Below are positions 1 to 9,692 of a DNA stretch of 64,000 bases, one piece after another. This DNA comes from CAIKXD01 sp035439485 (lineage in GTDB: Bacteria; Bacteroidota; Bacteroidia; UBA4408). A program made the translations under genes and the position numbers. The DNA lies in contig DAORKI010000005.1 in assembly GCA_035439485.1 (NCBI GenBank), forward strand, positions 1 to 64,000, written 5' to 3'. The notes beneath the pieces were generated by a model. That model was not told the DNA's origin. It saw only the letters and a list, made by a program, of their open reading frames with translations, and did no database searches. Position 1 is the first letter of the stretch. Each line of letters begins with the position of its first letter.

Positions 1-12
1 TTAGAAAATGTT

Positions 13-34
13 ATCAGATTTGTAAAAATCTGAT
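13..34. terminator. A+T-rich hairpin at left edge
   Basis: A perfect 9-bp inverted repeat (13-21 with 26-34) with a 4-base loop. It could terminate a gene lying left of the window or the minus-strand gene that ends at 166. It has few G/C pairs and no clean T tract, so the call is weak. The rest of 1-165 shows no gene. Confidence 0.3.
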
Positions 35-165
35 TTACAATTTCTTTATCGTTTATACATTTCTAATGCGTAATCTGGGTTTATTTACGTTTTACCCGTT
101 TTTTTACGATATATTTTGTAATTATTTTATGGCAATTTTAGCGCATTCAAAGCTTATTTCAGGGA

Positions 166-1098
166 TTAATGATTGCCATACTTTAATTCACCAGCCAACA
201 CCTCAATAGAAAGTTTATTTTGATCGGGTGGTAGAGGGCAAGTGGCGAAATCCGTAAAGGCACATGGTGGATTATATGCTTTATTAAAGTCTAAAACTAC
301 ATTGTTCCCATCCTTCGGTTTCTTGGCATATAAAAATCGTCCTGCACCATAAGTTTTTACTCCGTTGGTGTAATCTCCAAAAACAATAAATAAATCATCT
401 GCGCCCTCTAATGTAGCATCTAGAGAAAATGGTTTTCCGTCAATTTCAAATTTTAATGTGCCTCCAAATTCAGTTTCGGTGGTATTTCCAATAACATCAT
501 GGATAGGAATGGTTTTTTTATTTTTTGGAGCTTCAAATGTGGCATTTATTTTCCATTTTTCATCAACTGGAAACCTGTCAATATGTGTAAAATTTAATCG
601 AGCATCACTTTCCAAATCACGCAAACGAATTGCATATTTCTTCCCTCTTTTGATAATAAACCAACGTAGTTTTTTATGCTCAAGTATAACACTTTGTTCT
701 TCAATTTCTTTGCTAAATATTATTCCTGTATTGAATAAGGTGTCATTTCTTTTTACAACCACATGAGGTAAAATAGTTAATCTCACTTCATCATTCAATA
801 AGATAAAACTTCCTATTTTTAAATCAGCCTTTCCCTCTGGAAATACAATTTTATTTTCTTTTGCACTTCCGAATGTATTTTCACCTTCCTCTAACCAAAA
901 CAAACCAGAAACTGTAAGCCAACCAGTTTCTTTTTTTAAGTTATTTTCACGGTTTTGATGCCATAACTCTAATTGGCTTATATAGTTGGCATCATTGGTT
1001 TGTGCCATAATTTGAACATGGCAAAAAAACACTAGAAAACTTATTATTGAATATGTGAGACCGAGTTTTTTTTTATTGATCATTTTAAATTTTTTCAA
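166..1098 (-). CDS. DUF1684 family exported protein
   Basis: The 310-residue protein belongs to the DUF1684 family, whose biochemical function is not established. An N-terminal hydrophobic segment (about residues 12-32, ending in MAQ) looks like a signal peptide, so the mature protein is probably periplasmic. The family hallmark is in the C-terminal third: a GDYTNGVKTYGAGRFLY block, then NPPCAFTDFATCPLPP, with the conserved Asn-Pro-Pro-Cys and Cys-Pro-Leu-Pro-Pro motifs. Length is normal for the family. It is read in the same direction as the kinase operon but is separated by about 100 bases and is probably transcribed on its own. The family assignment is secure from the motifs; no enzymatic role is claimed. 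Confidence 0.85.
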   Translation of the reverse strand: MKKFKMINKKKLGLTYSIISFLVFFCHVQIMAQTNDANYISQLELWHQNRENNLKKETGWLTVSGLFWLEEGENTFGSAKENKIVFPEGKADLKIGSFILLNDEVRLTILPHVVVKRNDTLFNTGIIFSKEIEEQSVILEHKKLRWFIIKRGKKYAIRLRDLESDARLNFTHIDRFPVDEKWKINATFEAPKNKKTIPIHDVIGNTTETEFGGTLKFEIDGKPFSLDATLEGADDLFIVFGDYTNGVKTYGAGRFLYAKKPKDGNNVVLDFNKAYNPPCAFTDFATCPLPPDQNKLSIEVLAGELKYGNH

Positions 1099-1199
1099 CG
1101 TATAACAAAGGTTAATATTATATTAAATATGTAATTTATAATTTTTTCAAATGCCTAAATCTACCTAAGAATCTAGCTTTTAAAGATAATGGTATTCAA

Positions 1200-4049
1200 T
1201 TACAAATGATGTTTTTTAATTTTTTCATGCAATTGAACATAAGTTGTTTCAAAGTTTAAAGCAAGTTCTTCAATCAAAATAGGAATCAAATCCAATTGTT
1301 CTTTCCTCAAACAAATCGATTCAATAGAATTAATATTTTCTCGAACTGCGGTTAATCCTAAATTACTAACTATGCTTTTTAATTTAGGAATAAGCTCTAC
1401 AATAGCATACCAATTTGATTCAGACGCAAAATTCCTCATTTCTAACATTATTACTGGTAATTCCATGAGGTATAATTTCAATATTTCTTCAACAAAATCA
1501 ATGTTTCCTTCAGCTATTTTGATTATACCACCAAGATTAATTATCTCAGAATAGGCAAGTGGTTTAATGGTATGTTGTTTTTTTAGACCTTCTTTCTTTG
1601 ACAGTTTATTCAAACAATTGAATAATTCAGTTTTATTAATTGGCTTAGTAATAAATTCATTCATCCCTAAAGCAAGAGCTCTTTCTTTTGTTTCGGTAAA
1701 CGCATCAGCTGAAACCGCAACAATTGGAATACGGTGATTCAATACTGGGCTTGATGGATTTCTGATAAGTTCTGTGGTTTCATAACCATCCATCTCTGGC
1801 ATTTGCAAATCCATCAAAATAATATCATATTCTTTTTTCTCTAGTAAGGCCAATGCGTGTTTGCCATTTATTGCTGACTCAACAATAACATTCCATTTTT
1901 TTAATATTTGAAAAGCCACAAACTGATTCATAGCATTATCCTCAACTAAGAGTATACTTATTCCATCAAGGTGGTTAATTAGTTCTGGTTGGTCTTCTTT
2001 ATTTTGAATTTTTTCATCACCTATTTTATATTGAATCGAAAAATAAAAATGAGAACCCTGCTTATCCTTACTTGTCAAATTCAACTCTCCGCCCATTAAT
2101 TCTATCAACTTTTTTGTAATACTTAAACCAAGTCCCGTTCCTCCATATTTACGAGAGTGATCGTTTTGAGCCTGACTAAAACTTTCAAAAATAAGATGTT
2201 GTTTATCTTCTGCAATACCAATGCCTGTATCTATTACAGCAAAATTCAACACCACCATGGTGTCATTCTTTATTTTTAATTTAACCTCAATTTTAACGCT
2301 ACCGCTTGCAGTAAACTTAATCGCATTTCCTACTAAATTAAGCAAAATTTGATTTAACCTATAAGGGTCACCAACCAATAATTTAGGGACTCCTTCTTCT
2401 ATAAACGAATTGAAAATTAATCCCTTTGCTTTAGCTTTAAAATCAAGAGTTTTAATGACCCCTTCAAGCACTTGTTCCAAATCAAAATCTATTTGTTCTA
2501 AAGTAATTTTACCTGCTTCAACCTTCGAAAAATCTAAAATTTCATTAATGATTTTTAGTAAATTTTCACCTGAATGTTTTATCGAGTATATTTTTTCCAA
2601 TACACTTGTATCTAATCTTTCCTCTACCAACAAGTCAGATAATCCAATAATAGCATTCATTGGAGTGCGCATTTCATGACTCATATTCGACAAAAATAGT
2701 GACTTTACTCTAGTGGCTTGCTCTGCATCATTCTTAGCTTGTATTAAATCTAACTCAAATTTCTTTCTTTCATCAATATCCAAAATTGTCCCAAACAATT
2801 TAACCACTTCGCCTGCTTCATTCTTTATTGGCTTAACAATTTTCTGAATATTTTTAATCGACTTATTGGGCAAGATTATACGCAAGTCATAGGTTTGAGA
2901 AATTCCTTCTTGTGTTGCTTTATTAATTTTATCTAGATGCAAGGATAAATCTTCTGGATGTATTCTTTTTAGATATTCAATAATTTGAGGATTTTCATCT
3001 GTTAAATCCCATTGTATTATTTTATATGAAATTTTTGAAAATACCAGTTTCTTTGTAATTAAATCATATTCCCAACTTCCATTGCTTGTAAGTTCTTGTG
3101 CTTCGTGCAATTTGGCCTCAGTTTTTTGCAAATTATCACGCATGGTAAGTAATGACTTACCCAAAGTGTCTTCATCACTCAATGGCTTAAAGCTTGCTTC
3201 AAAATTACCTTTCCCTATTTCATTGGCAAATGAAGAAGTATAAAGTAATGATTGCGATAAGTTGTTAACCGAATTAATAATGTCTGCAATTTCATCTTTT
3301 TGATTTGGTTGATGAATTTCATTGATGATACCTAAACCTAAATTATTAATTATGTTCTTTATTTTAATTATTGGTTTTGAAATGTATCTGCTAGTATAAA
3401 GACTAAAAGCTAATGCCAATAATATGAGCAATAAGGATAATACTATTACTATAATTCTTAAACGTAAAATTCCATTCACCAACTCAGCTTCATCTTTTGT
3501 AATTTCTAATTTTTTGTCCTCAATTAGTGAGTTAATACTATTCAAAATATTTTCAGTAATTGGCAATATTTCATCCTCAATGATAAACTCTGACTCCATT
3601 TTTTTCACAGGGTCTTCATAATCTTCAAAAGAATTCAATAGAGAAATTATTCTTTTTTCCGTTGTAAGTAATTTTTCAAATTTATTAAATACTGATTTTA
3701 AACTGTCACCTTGATTGCTGTACCACTGAGAAGCTAAATTTTGGAGCTTTTCACGTTGTTCTGGGTATTTTATTTGATGTATATCAAGCAATTGCTTTTT
3801 ATCAGTTGATTTTGCTGGTAAAAACACCCAATTGGTGCTAAACATTTTCGACTCGTTCACTAATAATTTAAATCTCTCTAGATTTTGGAGTGAAGGATTT
3901 GAATTATTGAAAATTTTATTTGAAATGCTAATGTTGTTGTCAATAGTAATGTAGGTAATAATTGCATTAACTGTGAATGCCAAAATCAAAATAAAGAAAC
4001 TCAAAAAAATTCTGCTTGATAAACTTATTCTGAATTGTCTGAGCTTCAT
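1200..4049 (-). CDS. Hybrid sensor histidine kinase with PAS, receiver and degenerate HPt
   Basis: A 949-residue membrane sensor. Order of parts: TM1 (about 13-33), an extracytoplasmic region rich in helices (about 34-195), TM2 (about 197-219), HAMP-like linker, PAS domain (about 318-435), HisKA with phospho-acceptor His458 in NMSHEMRTPMNA, and a HATPase with NAIKF, DTGIGIA and GGTGLGLSI boxes. A receiver with phospho-acceptor Asp747 in MDLQMPEMDG and a C-terminal HPt-like helical domain follow. In that last domain the usual phospho-His position is Pro888 (LIPKLKSIVSNLGL), so it should not carry phosphate. The start lies 5 bases after the TonB receptor stop, and with the YfiR-like gene the three form one operon. 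The kinase probably senses the state of that periplasmic/outer-membrane pair; the ligand is unknown. Confidence 0.92.
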   Translation of the reverse strand: MKLRQFRISLSSRIFLSFFILILAFTVNAIITYITIDNNISISNKIFNNSNPSLQNLERFKLLVNESKMFSTNWVFLPAKSTDKKQLLDIHQIKYPEQREKLQNLASQWYSNQGDSLKSVFNKFEKLLTTEKRIISLLNSFEDYEDPVKKMESEFIIEDEILPITENILNSINSLIEDKKLEITKDEAELVNGILRLRIIVIVLSLLLILLALAFSLYTSRYISKPIIKIKNIINNLGLGIINEIHQPNQKDEIADIINSVNNLSQSLLYTSSFANEIGKGNFEASFKPLSDEDTLGKSLLTMRDNLQKTEAKLHEAQELTSNGSWEYDLITKKLVFSKISYKIIQWDLTDENPQIIEYLKRIHPEDLSLHLDKINKATQEGISQTYDLRIILPNKSIKNIQKIVKPIKNEAGEVVKLFGTILDIDERKKFELDLIQAKNDAEQATRVKSLFLSNMSHEMRTPMNAIIGLSDLLVEERLDTSVLEKIYSIKHSGENLLKIINEILDFSKVEAGKITLEQIDFDLEQVLEGVIKTLDFKAKAKGLIFNSFIEEGVPKLLVGDPYRLNQILLNLVGNAIKFTASGSVKIEVKLKIKNDTMVVLNFAVIDTGIGIAEDKQHLIFESFSQAQNDHSRKYGGTGLGLSITKKLIELMGGELNLTSKDKQGSHFYFSIQYKIGDEKIQNKEDQPELINHLDGISILLVEDNAMNQFVAFQILKKWNVIVESAINGKHALALLEKKEYDIILMDLQMPEMDGYETTELIRNPSSPVLNHRIPIVAVSADAFTETKERALALGMNEFITKPINKTELFNCLNKLSKKEGLKKQHTIKPLAYSEIINLGGIIKIAEGNIDFVEEILKLYLMELPVIMLEMRNFASESNWYAIVELIPKLKSIVSNLGLTAVRENINSIESICLRKEQLDLIPILIEELALNFETTYVQLHEKIKKHHL

Positions 4050-4054
4050 TTCGA

Positions 4055-6031
4055 CTATTTTTTAAACTCTAAATTATATCGACACTTTATGGAAAATTCT
4101 CTTCCTGGCCCCGGAAGCGCATCATTACCTGAACGATAAGCTTGTATAAATTTATACTTTTCATTAAATGCATCATTCACTCCAATGCCTAAATCTAAAC
4201 CTTGAGTTAAATTTCTAATTCCTATAAAACAACCGGTCAAAAATACTGGGCCTTCAGCATATAAAACATCTTGCGCATTATATCCATATCGGGAACTGTA
4301 AAAAATTTCATTGAAATTAATAAACAAGCCTTTAGTCAAAAATATGGAGTAATTTACTACAGCCTTATGATTGGGAAAGGCTAATAAAATATTGGAGTGC
4401 CCTTCAACATCAAATTCATCAACTTTATTTTGATTGGGAATGTAAAACGAATAATTAACTGAAAAATTATGTTGATCACTTTTATATTTATATTCTGTTT
4501 CAAAACCCATGCTTCCTGTTCTTTGATCATTTTCATATTGCTCAATAAAGCTGTTGGAAGTGTAAATTATTGGATTTAATATGTCAATATGGAAAAGTGT
4601 TAAAGAGGCTATACTGTTGTTATTTACACGATAACTTAATTCTATTTCCTTGTCATATGTTTTTTCTGGTTTAATGTCCGAATTTAAATCAATATTAAGA
4701 ATGGAAGGAGCTCTAAAGGCTTCGTTATACTGCAATTCTAAATTCCATTTGCCAATTTTTTTGGTTAAATTTATTCTTGGAACAATTACTGCTCCGTATA
4801 CATTATGTTTTTCAAATCTCAAGCCTGGCACCAATGTGAACACTTTCCATTTTAAATTAGCTTGAGTAAATACGGCAAAATTATTATAGTCAACTTTAGA
4901 TGCTCCATTGTAATTAAATACTATATTGCTGGTCGATTTGTAAAATTCAGCGTGATCAGCCAAATATCTAATGCCCATCAAAAATGAATAAACCTGATTT
5001 GCCTCATACTGGGCAGTAAGATTGGCTTCTGAACGACTTGTGTAATAGTTTTCATTGTAAATTGAATCATGACTTGCATTGGTGTAATTCCACGGAAATT
5101 GTGATTTAAAAAACAATTGAGGGATGATACTTAATTTTTCCTTAATTTTTATGGTATGCTTTACATTAAAAATATGACTGAGGTGTTTATACCCAAAGTC
5201 ACTATTACTTACATCATGTGAATGCTCATCAAATATATACTTTAATTCTGTTTGTTTAAATTTGAAATGGCCTATCAACATATTGCCTGAAACCTTTGAG
5301 CTATCTTTATAGTTTATGGACATAATGCTGTCATTTCCTTCAATATAATGATTACTTAAATTGCCTTCATTGATCATTCCAAAAATATTTATTGAAAGCC
5401 CATTTTTCCAAGAGTTTCCAATTGAGAGAGATGCTTGTTTTCTTGCTGTTAATCCATCTAATTGGCCATATTGCGTGTTTAATGTAATGCTTTTGTTATC
5501 ATCTCCTTTTTTTGTAATTATGTTTATAACAGCCAATTCTGCATTACCACCATAAATGACTGAGCCTGGCCCTCTGATTATTTCTATTTGTTTGATATTA
5601 AAAATTGGGTAATGCTGCAAAAATTGTAAGGTGCTGTAAATAGTTTCATGCATTTCTAATCCATCAATTAATAACAATACTTTTCCTTCTTGAGCCCACA
5701 TTCCTCTCATGCCAACACCTATTATATTCTCAACATCTTGCCCAAAATCTATTCCTGGTACTTTCCTTAAAATGTCAATCATATCACGAGCTCCACTGTA
5801 CCTAATTTCTTCAGAGGTTATTATAGATACCACACCTGCGGCATCTGATAAAATGTCCTGTTTACCGGATGACACAGTTACTTTAATATTGAGCAATTCT
5901 TCAAGACTAAGTTCTTCTAAATTAGTTTTACTTGAATCTTGTCCGTAACCTATCAATGGAAAATTTAAACATGCTATGATTAGCACAAAAAATCTTCTAA
6001 ATTCCAATTTTAAAATTTTTTTATTGCACAT
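4055..6031 (-). CDS. TonB-dependent outer-membrane receptor
   Basis: A 658-residue outer-membrane protein with a signal peptide (about 1-30, ending YGQ). A short LSLEELLNIKVTVSS motif precedes the plug domain. The plug (about 50-175) has the usual LRKVPGID, VLLLIDG, IEIIRGPGSVIYGGNA and INIITKKG motifs. The remainder is a beta-barrel with alternating aromatic strands, ending in a short C-terminal strand. It lacks the carboxypeptidase-regulatory N-terminal domain of SusC proteins, and no SusD is nearby, so it is not a typical glycan-uptake pair. Its start overlaps the end of the YfiR-like gene by 11 bases and its stop lies 5 bases before the hybrid kinase. This linkage suggests signalling as well as or instead of transport. 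The substrate cannot be read from the sequence. Confidence 0.9.
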   Translation of the reverse strand: MCNKKILKLEFRRFFVLIIACLNFPLIGYGQDSSKTNLEELSLEELLNIKVTVSSGKQDILSDAAGVVSIITSEEIRYSGARDMIDILRKVPGIDFGQDVENIIGVGMRGMWAQEGKVLLLIDGLEMHETIYSTLQFLQHYPIFNIKQIEIIRGPGSVIYGGNAELAVINIITKKGDDNKSITLNTQYGQLDGLTARKQASLSIGNSWKNGLSINIFGMINEGNLSNHYIEGNDSIMSINYKDSSKVSGNMLIGHFKFKQTELKYIFDEHSHDVSNSDFGYKHLSHIFNVKHTIKIKEKLSIIPQLFFKSQFPWNYTNASHDSIYNENYYTSRSEANLTAQYEANQVYSFLMGIRYLADHAEFYKSTSNIVFNYNGASKVDYNNFAVFTQANLKWKVFTLVPGLRFEKHNVYGAVIVPRINLTKKIGKWNLELQYNEAFRAPSILNIDLNSDIKPEKTYDKEIELSYRVNNNSIASLTLFHIDILNPIIYTSNSFIEQYENDQRTGSMGFETEYKYKSDQHNFSVNYSFYIPNQNKVDEFDVEGHSNILLAFPNHKAVVNYSIFLTKGLFINFNEIFYSSRYGYNAQDVLYAEGPVFLTGCFIGIRNLTQGLDLGIGVNDAFNEKYKFIQAYRSGNDALPGPGREFSIKCRYNLEFKK

Positions 6032-6551
6032 CTGAAGCTAACTTTAATAGTTCATTACTAACTTTTAAATTGTGTGAGGTAACATTTGATTTGCTTATCT
6101 CAAATCGTAATTTTTCATTGATGACCAAAAAATTAATGCTCGCACCTCTTGAAAGCATTCCAGTTTTTTCACTGATAATTAAAACAGGATTTTTTTCAGT
6201 TGCTAAATAAATCTTTGAAATACTTTTACTCTCTTTTTCAGATATAAATATAATTTGACATTTTCTTAATTCCTCAGAATTTTCATTCAATTGTATCAAC
6301 TCCACCTTTTTGTTATTGATATTTTTTGTTTTTATAATGTGTTGCAATTCATCCTTTAATGGAGTAACACCAACAACACCAATTATAAACTCAGTATTTG
6401 ACTCTGATTCTGGCCAATTGATATACTTGGTAAAATGGTAAATAAACATCGCATGCATCTTATAATTTAACTCATCTGGTTTAGGTATAAACCGAATGGA
6501 GTTACTATAAAATAACAACAAAATTGGCAGATATAGAATGAGCTTTTTCAA
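6021..6551 (-). CDS. YfiR/DUF4154 family periplasmic protein
   Basis: A 176-residue protein with an N-terminal signal peptide (about 1-20) and the DUF4154 fold. Family marks are YHFTKYINWP near residue 40, an internal ISE..GML.RGASINFLV block and the terminal SNELLKLA helix. In Pseudomonas the relative YfiR is a periplasmic repressor of a membrane signalling enzyme. Here the partner in the same operon is a hybrid histidine kinase rather than a diguanylate cyclase. It is the first gene of the operon, and its last 11 bases overlap the TonB receptor gene. A regulatory periplasmic role is inferred from family and context. The two cysteines that control some YfiR proteins are not obvious; I see only one Cys (in RKCQIIF). 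Confidence 0.85.
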   Translation of the reverse strand: MKKLILYLPILLLFYSNSIRFIPKPDELNYKMHAMFIYHFTKYINWPESESNTEFIIGVVGVTPLKDELQHIIKTKNINNKKVELIQLNENSEELRKCQIIFISEKESKSISKIYLATEKNPVLIISEKTGMLSRGASINFLVINEKLRFEISKSNVTSHNLKVSNELLKLASDVQ

Positions 6552-6904
6552 AGGTTAATAAAATCAAATTTAAATTTTTTTTAATTTGTTGATTAGCGTT
6601 TTATTCATTTAATTTTCAGCACTAATTTGTTAATATTCAACATTGTATGCCTCGCTAATTTGGGATGACATGTAAAAGGCAATTAACTTTAGATAAACAA
6701 CTTTTTTATGCTGTTAAAAAATATTCAAGCAATTAATTTTCTTTCTGATAAGATTAAAATAATACGGCAAAATAATTTTTTTTTCGAACTACCTTAAGTA
6801 AAGCTAATTTTAGGCACGGAGCTTATAAAATTTTAATTTTTGTGTGAATGAATCTAGAGAGACTTTCTAATATTTCCTTATTTTCGCAACCTCATATTAA
6901 AATT
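6552..6904. other. Divergent intergenic region
   Basis: About 350 bases between the minus-strand yfiR-like operon and valS. It is A+T-rich and should hold both promoters. A -7-like TATTTTCG at 6879-6886 (one mismatch to TAnnTTTG) lies just before the preferred valS ATG at 6905. I see no RNA gene and no credible T-box structure. Confidence 0.5.
6565..6572 (-). promoter_or_regulatory. Candidate -7 element of the yfiR-like operon
   Basis: On the minus strand this reads TAAATTTG, a match to the Bacteroidota -7 consensus TAnnTTTG. It sits about 14 bases before the start codon of the first operon gene. I see no convincing -33 element at the expected distance, so confidence is modest. Confidence 0.4.
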
Positions 6905-9553
6905 ATGGAAATTCCTAAAACATACAATCCAGCAAATATTGAAGATAAATGGTATCAATATTGGCTAGAGAAAAAATTCTTTAAGTCAACACCTGATCAA
7001 CGTGAACCTTACACCATTGTAATACCGCCTCCCAATGTAACTGGAGTATTGCACATGGGCCATATGCTTAATAATACCATTCAAGATGTGCTCATTAGAC
7101 GCGCTCGAATGCAAGGTAAAAATGCATGTTGGGTACCTGGAACTGATCATGCGTCTATAGCCACAGAAGCAAAAGTCGTAAATTTATTGAAAGAAAAAGG
7201 GATTAAAAAATCTGACTTAACGCGTGAAGAATTTTTAAAATATGCTTTCGAGTGGAAAGAAAAGTATGGAGGAATAATTCTTGAACAACTCAAAAAACTT
7301 GGTGCTTCATGCGATTGGGATCGAACTCGCTTTACCATGGAAGAGGATTTGAGCGAAGCGGTAATTGATGTATTTATTGACTTGTATAACAAAGGTCAAA
7401 TTTATCGTGGGGTGCGTATGGTGAACTGGGATCCTGCTGGAATGACTGCTGTTTCTGATGAAGAGGTAATACATAAAGAAACCAATGCTAAACTTTATTA
7501 TGTAAATTATAAATTAGTGAATGAGGATGGTTCATTTCTTCCTGATAATGCATGTATTACCATTGCAACTACTCGTCCCGAAACAATTTTAGGGGATACT
7601 GCTGTTTGCGTGCATCCTGAGGATGAAAGATACAAACATTTAAAAGGAAAATTCGCTTTGATTCCCTTTGTTGAACGTAAAGTGCCTATTATTTTTGATG
7701 ATTATATTGATATGGAGTTTGGAACTGGTGCCTTAAAAGTAACTCCAGCACACGATATCAACGATTATAATTTAGGTGTTAAACATAAGTTAGAAGTGAT
7801 TGATACCATTGCTGCAAATGGCACCATGAGTGAGGCTGCTAGATTTTATATTGGGGAAGACCGTTTCGCAGTACGTAAAAAAATTGCCAAAGATTTAGAA
7901 GAAGCTGGACATATTGTTAAGATTGAGGATATTAAAAACAAGGTGGGATACAGCGAAAGAACTGATGCCGTGATTGAGCCTAAGTTAAGTATGCAATGGT
8001 TTTTGAAGATGGATAAAATCTCAAAACCTGCTTTAGATGCCGTGCTTAATAATGAAGTAAATCTTATTCCTGAAAAGTTTGTAAATACATACAAACATTG
8101 GATGGAAAATGTGCACGATTGGTGCATTAGTCGCCAGTTGTGGTGGGGACAACAAATCCCTGCTTGGTATGATAACAAAGGAAACTTTGTGGTGGCTAAA
8201 TCACATGATGAGGCACTTGAAAAATATAAAAGCACATTTAATGATTCCTCTATCTCCAAACTAAGGCAGGATGATGATGTGGTTGATACTTGGTTTAGCT
8301 CATGGCTTTGGCCTATAAGCGTTTTCGATGGTTTTAAAGACCCAGATAATGCTGACATAAAATACTATTATCCAACAAATGATTTAGTAACTGCTCCCGA
8401 AATTTTATTCTTTTGGGTAGCTCGTATGATTATTGCAGGTTATGAATACCGTGGTCAGAAGCCTTTTACCAATGTTTATCTTACAGGAATTGTACGCGAT
8501 AAATTAGGCCGTAAAATGAGTAAGTCACTTGGAAATAGCCCTGATCCTTTAGATTTAATTGCTAAAAATGGTGCAGATGCGGTAAGAATGGGTATGTTGT
8601 TAACCTCCCCAGCTGGCAACGATTTGCCCTTCGATGAAATCCTAATTGAACAAGGCCGGAACTTCAATAATAAAATATGGAATGCTTTTCGTTTAATTAA
8701 AGGTTTTGAAGTTGAAGCACATAAGATACAGCCAGAAAACAGTAAGCTAGCTTGTGCTTGGTTCGAATCTCGTTTCAATCAGCAGTTAGCTGTGATTAAC
8801 GATTTGTACAGCAAATACCGCATGAGCGAGGTTTTAATGACAACTTACAAATTAGTTTGGGATGACTTTTGCGCTTGGTATTTAGAAATGATTAAACCCG
8901 ATTTTGTTGATGGAAAGTCTTTACCTATTGATGCTATTACCTATAATCAAACAATTACTTATTTCGGAAATCTATTAAAAATTCTTCATCCATTCATGCC
9001 TTTTATCACCGAAGAGTTATGGCATTTGATTGAAGATAGAACTGAAAATGATTCCATTGTTATTGCTACTTGGCCAAAAGTTGGCAGTGTAGATGAAGAA
9101 ATTTTATTGTCTTTTGCTAATGCTTCAGAAGTAATTCAACAAATTAGAAACTTGAGGAACCAAAAAGGTATTTCTCCAAAGGAAACTTGGCAGCTTTTTA
9201 CTAAAGACTCAGCTGAAAGAAACCAAAATTTTGATGCCATTATTAAAAAAACTGCAAACATAAATTCTATTGAAATTATGCACGAAAAGCCAACTGGAGC
9301 AATTAATTTCATGGTTGGAACAACAGAGTATTTTGTTCCATTATCTCAATCTATTGATTTAAATGCAGAGAAAATAAAGTATCAAACAGAATTAAATTAC
9401 CTTAATGGTTTCCTTGATTCAGTAAATAAAAAGCTAAGCAATGAAAAGTTTGTTGCGAATGCAAAACCTGAAGTTATTGCCAATGAACGCAAAAAAATGG
9501 AAGATGCAAAAACCAAAATAAAATTAATAGAAGAACAATTAAACTCACTCTGA
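6905..9553 (+). CDS. valS: Valine--tRNA ligase
   Basis: A class I aminoacyl-tRNA synthetase that charges tRNA-Val. It is full length at about 882 residues from the ATG at 6905. The HIGH signature appears as HMGH in PPNVTGVLHMGHMLN, and KMSKS in GRKMSKSLGNSPDPLDL. A connective editing domain with the TTRPETILGDTAV motif, an anticodon-binding domain and a C-terminal coiled coil typical of ValRS are all present. An upstream in-frame ATG at 6848 would add 19 residues that do not resemble the family start. The ATG at 6905 begins with MEIPKTYNP, the usual ValRS start, and a -7-like element falls between the two codons. It is transcribed divergently from the yfiR operon. Confidence 0.97.
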   Translation: MEIPKTYNPANIEDKWYQYWLEKKFFKSTPDQREPYTIVIPPPNVTGVLHMGHMLNNTIQDVLIRRARMQGKNACWVPGTDHASIATEAKVVNLLKEKGIKKSDLTREEFLKYAFEWKEKYGGIILEQLKKLGASCDWDRTRFTMEEDLSEAVIDVFIDLYNKGQIYRGVRMVNWDPAGMTAVSDEEVIHKETNAKLYYVNYKLVNEDGSFLPDNACITIATTRPETILGDTAVCVHPEDERYKHLKGKFALIPFVERKVPIIFDDYIDMEFGTGALKVTPAHDINDYNLGVKHKLEVIDTIAANGTMSEAARFYIGEDRFAVRKKIAKDLEEAGHIVKIEDIKNKVGYSERTDAVIEPKLSMQWFLKMDKISKPALDAVLNNEVNLIPEKFVNTYKHWMENVHDWCISRQLWWGQQIPAWYDNKGNFVVAKSHDEALEKYKSTFNDSSISKLRQDDDVVDTWFSSWLWPISVFDGFKDPDNADIKYYYPTNDLVTAPEILFFWVARMIIAGYEYRGQKPFTNVYLTGIVRDKLGRKMSKSLGNSPDPLDLIAKNGADAVRMGMLLTSPAGNDLPFDEILIEQGRNFNNKIWNAFRLIKGFEVEAHKIQPENSKLACAWFESRFNQQLAVINDLYSKYRMSEVLMTTYKLVWDDFCAWYLEMIKPDFVDGKSLPIDAITYNQTITYFGNLLKILHPFMPFITEELWHLIEDRTENDSIVIATWPKVGSVDEEILLSFANASEVIQQIRNLRNQKGISPKETWQLFTKDSAERNQNFDAIIKKTANINSIEIMHEKPTGAINFMVGTTEYFVPLSQSIDLNAEKIKYQTELNYLNGFLDSVNKKLSNEKFVANAKPEVIANERKKMEDAKTKIKLIEEQLNSL

Positions 9554-9575
9554 TTTTTCTGAGTTTTTATTTTTT
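9541..9575 (+). terminator. Weak terminator after valS
   Basis: A 7-bp stem (9541-9547 with 9560-9566) overlaps the valS stop codon and is followed by a T-rich tract. The stem is short and A+T-rich. Confidence 0.45.
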
Positions 9576-9692
9576 TTGTTGAGATTTAATCATGTATGAG
9601 TTTAATTAACATTCAAATTGTTAATTCAATTCCTGCTTTACTCATTAATTCTTTTTTACTTATGCTTTAATTTGTGTAACTAAGTTCATGTT

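Noticed and set aside
6848..6904. In-frame extension of valS to an earlier ATG
   Set aside because: The 19 extra residues do not match the ValRS N terminus, and a -7-like element falls inside them.
7846..8358. 170-codon minus-strand open frame inside valS
   Set aside because: It is the antisense shadow of a conserved gene and has no family match or start context.
8755..8785. GGTTCGAATC string resembling a tRNA T arm
   Set aside because: It lies within valS coding sequence and no acceptor, D or anticodon stem surrounds it.
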